Shown here: positions 5,467 to 5,776 of the stretch, piece after piece | Position numbering within the stretch: the first letter of the stretch is position 1 | Layout of the letters: every line of letters starts with the position of its first letter | NCBI GenBank assembly: GCA_017380995.1 | Contig: JAFOCY010000036.1 | Coordinates: forward strand, 1-5,776 | Origin: Oscillibacter sp. | GTDB taxonomy: Bacteria > Bacillota > Clostridia > Oscillospirales > Oscillospiraceae | Direction: 5' to 3' | Length of the DNA: 5,776 nt | Made by a program: the position numbers and the translations under genes | Notes under the pieces: model-generated | Databases searched by the model: none | Seen by the model: the letters and a program-made list of their open reading frames with translations, nothing else | Told to the model about the DNA's origin: nothing

Positions 5467-5776
5467 ATGGAAGGAACGATCAAACGAAAAATGCTGGAGC
5501 TGCCCCCCCAGTCCATCCGGCCCAACCCCCGCCAGCCCCGGGTAGTCTTTGAAGAGGAGGGGATCCGGGCCCTGGCGGACTCCATCCGCCGCTGCGGCCT
5601 GATCCAGCCGCTGACGGTGCGCCGCGCAGGGGATGGATGGGAGCTGATCGCCGGAGAGCGGCGGCTGCGGGCCGCCCATTTGGCAGGAATGGAGACGGTC
5701 CCTTGTATCGTCTCCACGGCGGATGAAGAAGGGTCGGCCCTTTTGGCACTGGTGGAAAACCTCCAGCGCCGGGACC
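5467..5776 (+). CDS. parB: ParB/Spo0J/Noc-family DNA-binding protein, N-terminal part, cut by window edge
   Basis: The frame from ATG 5467 gives 103 residues to the window edge. It shows the ParB N-terminal CTP-binding domain: NPRQPR (20-25), GLIQPLTVR (44-52), the GERR box AGERRLRAA (62-70) and ENLQRRD (97-103). These motifs bind CTP and let ParB dimers clamp and slide on DNA around parS or Noc sites. The helix-turn-helix and dimerisation domains lie beyond the window. The N terminus is only about 12 residues before the conserved domain. It lacks the GLGKGLGALI-type segment that in Spo0J/ParB contacts ParA, and the amphipathic membrane helix of Bacillus Noc. It therefore resembles the Noc-like second ParB found in many Clostridia; noc would be a fair alternative symbol. 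A perfect AAAGGAGGT site six bases upstream fixes the start. Confidence 0.9.
   Translation, partial: MEGTIKRKMLELPPQSIRPNPRQPRVVFEEEGIRALADSIRRCGLIQPLTVRRAGDGWELIAGERRLRAAHLAGMETVPCIVSTADEEGSALLALVENLQRRD

Overview
The window looks like a chromosomal housekeeping segment from a GC-rich Clostridia member. Protein style (Clostridia-type dUTPase, ZapA followed by a long U32 protein, Noc-like ParB), strong AAGGAGG ribosome binding sites and high GC suggest the Oscillospiraceae (Flavonifractor/Lawsonibacter-like). That placement is inferred from resemblance, not from a search. No mobile element, tRNA, rRNA or CRISPR array is visible.

Layout. Seven genes lie on the minus strand and are read from right to left: zapA (5248-4922), a U32/DUF3656 family RNA-hydroxylase-like gene (4922-2811), dut (2751-2317), maf (2293-1724), mreC (1695-859), mreD (821-309) and the first 92 codons of a class B penicillin-binding protein 2 gene, mrdA (277 to the window edge). 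Gaps are 58 bp or less, and zapA and the U32 gene share one base, so most of this could be one transcription unit. A good -10 box before dut suggests an internal promoter. On the right, a 218 bp divergent intergenic region separates zapA from a plus-strand ParB/Noc-family gene that runs off the window. It holds one extended -10 promoter in each direction and two short inverted repeats.

Function. MreC, MreD and PBP2 belong to the lateral cell-wall elongation machinery, ZapA stabilises the FtsZ ring, and the ParB/Noc gene serves chromosome segregation or nucleoid occlusion. Dut and Maf clean the nucleotide pool. The U32 protein is probably an RNA-modifying enzyme of the RlhA type. The segment thus joins cell shape, division, segregation and nucleotide hygiene.

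Points for a second look: mreB is missing from its usual place between maf and mreC. An 11-bp inverted repeat spans the U32 stop codon and the dut promoter. Palindromes lie in the zapA leader and before the parB gene, the latter built from half-sites resembling the Noc-binding sequence. The U32 protein has a second four-cysteine cluster in its C-terminal half. I found no convincing undescribed system.
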